Shown: piece after piece, positions 59,693 to 64,000 of the stretch | How positions within the stretch are numbered: position 1 is the first letter of the stretch | How the letters are laid out: each line of letters begins with the position of its first letter | Source of the DNA: Polyodon spathula | Lineage: Eukaryota; Chordata; Actinopteri; Acipenseriformes; Polyodontidae | Assembly (NCBI RefSeq): GCF_017654505.1 | Contig: NC_054537.1 | Location: forward strand, 78,077,118 to 78,141,117 | DNA: 64,000 nucleotides | Direction of reading: 5' to 3' | Translations under genes and position numbers: made by a program | Notes under the pieces: model-generated | Told to the model about the DNA's origin: nothing | The model's input: only the letters and a program-made list of their open reading frames with translations | The model's database searches: none

Positions 59693-59992
59693 TGTGGCAG
59701 GCTGGCGAGTGGATAGAGGCCCAGAGACAGACTTCAGTTCAAACAAATATACTTTTATTATAAATAAACACAAAATGAAAGGGCACAAGGGCCAAAACAA
59801 AGCAATTTAAACACAAAAAAGATAAAAAGCAAAACTTACAAAAATAACAGTTTCCAGGCTGGGCGCTGATTGATCGTTAATCAACCTAATCAACTAATCA
59901 ACCCCAGCCATCTGAACATAATAAACCCAGGCACGTAGGGGAAGTTAACCCCATCCTTGCCAATTCAAAGGGCAGAGCTTTGCTCTGCCACA
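59693..59992 (-). repeat. 5' LTR, full length 300 bp
   Basis: Starts TGTGGCAGAGCAAAGCTCTG (minus strand), in which CAGAGC-AAA-GCTCTG is a small palindrome. It contains TTATTATG and AATAAAAG, and ends CCTGCCACA. Confidence 0.85.
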
Positions 59993-59997
59993 GGGGG

Positions 59998-61500
59998 TTT
60001 TGCACCCGCAAATCATTTTGCGCGTATGCTTACATCACCCCCTATGTGCTCCAATGCTGGTACCCTAGTTGCGACATCTTGTAACTAGCACTGAAAGAAC
60101 TGTGCCTTTAGTAAACCTGCACACCTATGCAAAGTATCAAGCGCAATGTCTGTTCTTCTTTAGTGAACAACCCACACTAATACCTCCCTGTTACAGACAC
60201 CCTTAACAACATAATGAACATCTTAATTGGCATATCCTGGTCAGTCATTTATGAATAAATGTAGATTTAAAAAAAAGGTTTTGACCTCCAAATGTGGTTT
60301 TAGTGGTGGCTTTAAATTTGGGAATTTTTGTCCAGTGGAAATTACTATGAAACCACTACACTCTATATCAGAAGTACACAGATGGTGTCCTCTAGTAACA
60401 ATGCATAATTAACTGATTAAGATTGAGGTTAAATTAGTTCAATTAAGCAATTCACAGTACAAGAGGAACAAAGACCAGGAGGGCTCTGAATGTTGAGGAC
60501 CAGAATTGTGCACCTTTGCTTTATATAATAACAATTTCACCTTTGGATGGTACCTACCGAGCAATATATTATTTGCCATATCCACTTACTCACATTTCAT
60601 CCTTAACAAGCTGACTGAAAACCATTACCTGGATATAATATTATTAGAATCAAGAGACCAGCTATAGGTTTCTTCACATCTTGTGAAATCAAATGTCACA
60701 ATCTATGGTGGGTCAGTTTTCTTAAAAAGATATTTTCTTGTATTCTATTTAGTTACATTTAAATGGTGTAGATTTTATGTCTATCTCTGCTTAAGCACAA
60801 ATAACATCCCTCCAACTCTTAAGCTTTGTTCTCAAGATTGAAATGCAACAATGGTATCACCTGTTTGTCTTGATTGGGTCATCTTCATCTTAAGTTCTAC
60901 CAATTGTAACACTTATTATTTGCTCATGACTGAGACATTCGCCTTGTTCCATTGTCTGCTTTGTGCCATGGATAGAAATTATCAGGTGCATGTCATATGC
61001 ATCATTCAATGATTGATTCTTCTTCATATCTTTTTATTAAAACTAGGTTATGTACTGGTCTGAAGTCTACCTTAGAGCTTGAGTGGTTCATTAGATATGT
61101 CTTTAGTCATGTGTTCATGCCTGGTTGCGTGGCCCTGGCACCCTTTGTGCCCATGGTTGCCTATTTATTGTCCCACTGTTGCTCACCTGCAATGCTCAAA
61201 ACAAGGACAGAACCCAAGCGAACCTGGGTAGCATGTGGCTAGGATATTTTGGATGTCAGATTTTAAACTGTCAAACCTGTCAGTGCTTTTATGAAAGAAA
61301 GTCTTTTAGAGGAAAGAGAACAAAATTACTTATGTGCAGTTACAGCTTCAGTTCAATAATAAATTAAGTAGTGTTTTTATGTTGTTTTCATTTTTAAATA
61401 TTGTTGCTCATGACTGGACCAAACTACTAATACCTGTTCAATAAACATAATTTTATTAGTGTTTTTGACACTGGTACGTAGAGATAAAGCCTGTTCGTTT
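59998..61500. other. Unannotated DNA
   Basis: No gene was recognised. GGACCAGAATTGTGCACC near 60500 resembles a decayed transposon end, but no partner was found. Confidence 0.45.
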
Positions 61501-61504
61501 TTAT

Positions 61505-61590
61505 GACTCCATTAATTAATCAATCAATCAATTGTTATTTTATATAGCGCCTTTCATAGTGGACCATCATCACAAAGCGCTTAAACCATG
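61505..61590 (+). repeat. Common fish repeat tail (TATAGCGCC motif)
   Basis: TATATAGCGCCTTTCATAG followed by CACAAAGCGCTTAA is a motif seen very widely in fish genomes. The family was not assigned. Confidence 0.45.
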
Positions 61591-61670
61591 TCAGGTAAGA
61601 TGTGGGCAATAAAGATCCCTTGGGTCAAACTAAATATGTACAATTCTGGCCTAAATGCCCTTTATTTCCG

Positions 61671-62291
61671 TGTGGCAGGAAATGTCGTTGCAGTGACGTC
61701 AGACCAGAAGGAAGCACACACAGGTCAGGTAGCTGCAGTTTACAAAAGATGTGGCAAATAACAAAAATAAATAAAATATTTAAACAAAAATAACACTGTG
61801 CTCACAGAGCAAAATAAATATTCAAACAACAACAAATCACAAACACAAAATAAATTCCACACACAGGTCAGGCTGGGCAGATTGCTGTCACCGATCCTGT
61901 ATTATTTTAGATTTTAGATTTCTCTCCTCGCTCTCGTTCCGCCTCTGAACACCCCACCCGGAGTGCAGAGAGCTGCAGGTATTTTATGCACGTGACCATC
62001 TCCCAATTAGCAACAAATGAATCACTTAATTCGGGAGATGGTCACCTTCTGCAAGAGGTTTTAAATTAGCAACTGGCAGAGGACGGGCTGCCAATCTCGT
62101 CTCTGCCAGAACAAAATGAAAACAAAACAAATGCACGGCTATGCCATCAAAACAATAACCAAACACACGGCGGTTATATATAAATACATAAATACAATAA
62201 ATCATAATGCACAAACCACATGGGAGACCCTGTTCAAAAAATAAACAAACAATATGATTAAACAGCAGGGCTTTCTTACCGCCCTGCTACA
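61671..62291 (-). repeat. LTR-like unit, 621 bp
   Basis: On the minus strand it starts TGTAGCAGGGCGG and ends TTCCTGCCACA. A GCATAAAAT TATA-like box lies about midway (61981-61989), the same layout as the LTR at 24980-25653. No target duplication is visible, so one end may have recombined. It contains the hairpin GTGACCATCTCCC / GGGAGATGGTCAC. Confidence 0.55.
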
Positions 62292-62294
62292 TAC

Positions 62295-62297
<3 letters not shown>

Positions 62298-62366
<69 letters not shown>
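62298..62366. repeat. (AT)n microsatellite
   Basis: About 34 AT repeats. Confidence 0.95.
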
Positions 62367-62367
<1 letters not shown>

Positions 62368-63720
62368 TCTGAATATTTCTCGTGAGCATACTGTTCATCC
62401 CCATCTCCCTATACAAACATAGACAGACACGATGCAACTTCCCTTCCTGAGTACTTTAGTTTTTACTTGAAAGAAAGGCATTGTACATGTTGGGTGGCGG
62501 CCCACAGAGAGTGCTACTTGGCCATTTGCATTCCTGTGGATTATGGAGGAAAACGGACTGGATATAGTTCACCTCATTGCATTTCAGGGAATCCTATTGG
62601 TCAGATGCTTATGAAGGCCATTCGGCAGAATAACTAACTGGTAAAATGTATTTAAAAAACAGAAGAAATTTGACTAGAATGTTCAGTCTATCAAGGCTTG
62701 TTTCTTGCTATCACATACACACTATTTGTTATATCTATTGGAATCTATTTCCACAGTGCAGAATTTAACTTTTTACGTTAAGTGTTTTAGTGGTTAATGC
62801 TTCACTATTTAAACTATACCATGCATTTACAACTGTGTAAGTAGTACACTGGTGATGGAGATGTGTAAATGTAATGTGGGCTCAAGAGCTTGTGCTTGGC
62901 AAGAACTGGACACAGTAACACTGGTCTTTTATACTCCAGATTTAATTACTGCATTACATCAGTTACACTAGAGTACAGGTAGCATGTTATAAAACTCAAT
63001 CATACTATTTGGTTGTAAAATATGTATAATCAAGCAAAAATATATGATTATAAATTTAAGGATTACAGCACACAAACAAAAACACCTTGTGTATTTTGTT
63101 TAAATGTTAATTCAGTTACTGTGGAGATGTTTTGACTTAGGGTGCTTTCCTGAATAAATAATCCTAGAGGCTCTTTTGACCCTTGCAGTGGTTTGCAGTG
63201 TGCAGATGTAGAGGTGATGCGGTGCTCATGTAACAACAACGTTCATGATTTTTTATTTATAATCCAAAGTCACCTGACAATTATAAACAATAATAACTGG
63301 CAATACACAGCTATGTGTTCTGCTCAGTTAAAACCACAGAGTTCGGTCCCGAAATAATAATTACAGTAAATAGACACACAGAATACAGACATTGTCACAA
63401 GTCCAAGTGAGTGCTTTTTAAGTGAGAGTGATTAAATACATTTATTTGTGAACAATAGTGCAGTGTTGTCCAGGTTGGTGCTGGCCTTTAGTGACAGCTC
63501 CTGGTACGTGTTAGTTTAACAGGGGGGATTTCTTTGTATTAGTAAGCACGTTTGATTTGAATTATCAGTTATAAATATTAGTTATTACTTTGCACTTTAG
63601 TTTATTATTTGTTCATTTACATTTTATGATTTATAATTTACCACCTTATTTCTGTGTATGTGTGTTCTTCCTCCCCCTTCATATTTGCTGAAATTCTATT
63701 TCCTTTTTGACGAATCAGCA
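62367..63720. other. Unannotated DNA upstream of the terminal exon
   Basis: No gene was recognised. A consensus octamer ATTTGCAT occurs at 62524-62531 but is not informative alone. The stretch 63170-63530 is of mixed composition and may be an old LTR fragment, without supporting termini. Confidence 0.4.
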
Positions 63721-63825
63721 GTGGGCGTGTTGTGGGAAAAGCCTGTTCTCCAGACTGTGTGGTAGTCCTCAGTGATTGGGTGATTTTAGCAATGCCGTAA
63801 CTTCCCTTATTCTTTCTTTTAAAAG
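63721..63825 (+). promoter_or_regulatory. Candidate core promoter: GC-type box, CCAAT, TATA-like
   Basis: GTGGGCGTG (63721-63729), inverted CCAAT as ATTGG (63775-63779) and TTTAAAAG (63818-63825) occur in conventional order. The start codon of the signal-peptide exon lies 38 bases beyond the TATA-like box. That leaves a 5' leader of only about 10 bases if the box acts at its usual distance, or a longer leader if transcription starts upstream. Confidence 0.35.
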
Positions 63826-63863
63826 CTGGCCGGGAAAAGAATCAATTGAGCGATTAAGAGGCA

Positions 63864-64000
63864 ATGTATGCGTTGAGTTGGAAAGCACCTGTTTTCGTGA
63901 TGTTGTGCATTTTGGGTGTCCATAGCGGTGAGACGTCTGTAGCAGACAGTCCTTTTTCTGAGGAACTTGGTTTTGAAAGAAAGCTTCGCTGCCATCCCTG
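63864..64000 (+). CDS. Candidate first exon of a secreted/surface protein, cut by window end
   Basis: The ATG at 63864 (purine at -3) opens a frame that runs off the window after 45 codons. It begins MYALSWKAPVFVMLCILGVH: a short N-region with one lysine, a hydrophobic core, then small residues (HSGET) suited to signal-peptidase cleavage near residue 22. The mature start is SVADSPFSEELGFERKLRCH, ending with a cysteine at residue 43. No stop or splice donor lies within the window. The composition is not repetitive, and the region is less AT-rich than its neighbours. The family is not recognised; a cysteine-rich receptor or secreted protein is possible but unproven. Confidence 0.45.
   Translation, partial: MYALSWKAPVFVMLCILGVHSGETSVADSPFSEELGFERKLRCHP

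Larger units (their letters stand above)
57886..59992 (-). mobile_element. Gag-only LTR retrotransposon (TR-GAG-like), duplication GGGGG
   Basis: A complete insertion on the minus strand. The 5-bp direct repeat GGGGG flanks it (57881-57885, 59993-59997). The 5' LTR (59693-59992) starts TGTGGCAGAGC and ends CCTGCCACA. A primer-binding-site-like TGGTGTCTGAAGTGGGAT follows two bases later (59673-59690). Then comes a single gag-like frame (59577 to 58000) and a shortened 3' LTR (57886-58061). No protease, reverse transcriptase or integrase is present, so it must be mobilised in trans. Gag-only LTR elements (TR-GAG) are known from plants. Confidence 0.8.

Noticed and set aside
62524..62531. Octamer ATTTGCAT as an immunoglobulin-type promoter
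   Set aside because: A single 8-mer is expected by chance in 64 kb of AT-rich DNA, and no exon follows.

Overview
This is vertebrate nuclear DNA, almost certainly from a ray-finned fish. It is visibly AT-rich, has no long host reading frames, and carries many long (AT)n, (CA)n and (TAA)n microsatellites. Its mobile elements are an assortment typical of fish: Tc1, hAT, pogo/Tigger-like elements, DIRS, Penelope, Gypsy-type LTRs and tRNA-headed SINEs. A basal ray-finned fish such as a sturgeon or paddlefish is a reasonable guess from the SINE style and the LTR style, but this is inference and not proven by the sequence. No prokaryotic operon, CRISPR array or intact RNA gene was seen.

Layout. 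0-10 kb: a SINE-like copy at the left edge, a foldback element whose left arm holds a 55-bp x4 tandem array (about 3.06-3.75 kb), then unannotated AT-rich DNA. 10-19 kb: a decayed hAT element with a GTF2IRD2/ZBED-like transposase (10.2-11.7 kb), a pogo/Tigger-type end (13.1 kb), a Penelope-like fragment with a GIY-YIG-type endonuclease tail between inverted arms (14.6-15.3 kb), and an element of about 1 kb with terminal inverted repeats between two LINE2-tail-type repeats (15.5-17.1 kb). 18.6-19.5 kb: CCAAT boxes, then a candidate signal-peptide exon (19180-19276), then a 146-bp near-perfect palindrome. 21.6-28.3 kb: a broken Tc1 element, LTRs (one solo with target duplication CCCAT), a TRIM-like pair of short terminal repeats, and a 0.56-kb foldback. 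29-35.3 kb: two non-autonomous elements, the right-hand one with TA duplications on both sides. 36.9-40.7 kb: a nearly complete Tc1 element inserted in an AT microsatellite, a DIRS reverse-transcriptase fragment and a second Tc1 remnant. 41-48.4 kb: two short hAT-type MITEs with 8-bp duplications, and two solo LTRs. 53.2-54 kb: a DIRS tyrosine-recombinase end with terminal repeats. 57.9-60 kb: the most notable object, a 2.1-kb LTR element with a 5-bp GGGGG target duplication. It carries only a gag-like reading frame with two zinc knuckles and a long acidic-then-basic repeat tail. 61.7-62.3 kb: another LTR-like unit. 63.7-64.0 kb: a TATA-like and CCAAT-bearing promoter region followed by a signal-peptide-like first exon cut by the window end.

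Functionally the window is an intergenic or intronic landscape shaped by transposition. The only host-gene candidates are the two short signal-peptide exons, both unproven. The best candidate for an undescribed system is the gag-only LTR element at 57886-59992. It resembles the TR-GAG class described in plants, and a TRIM-like unit near 26.1-26.6 kb shares its primer-binding-site-like motif.
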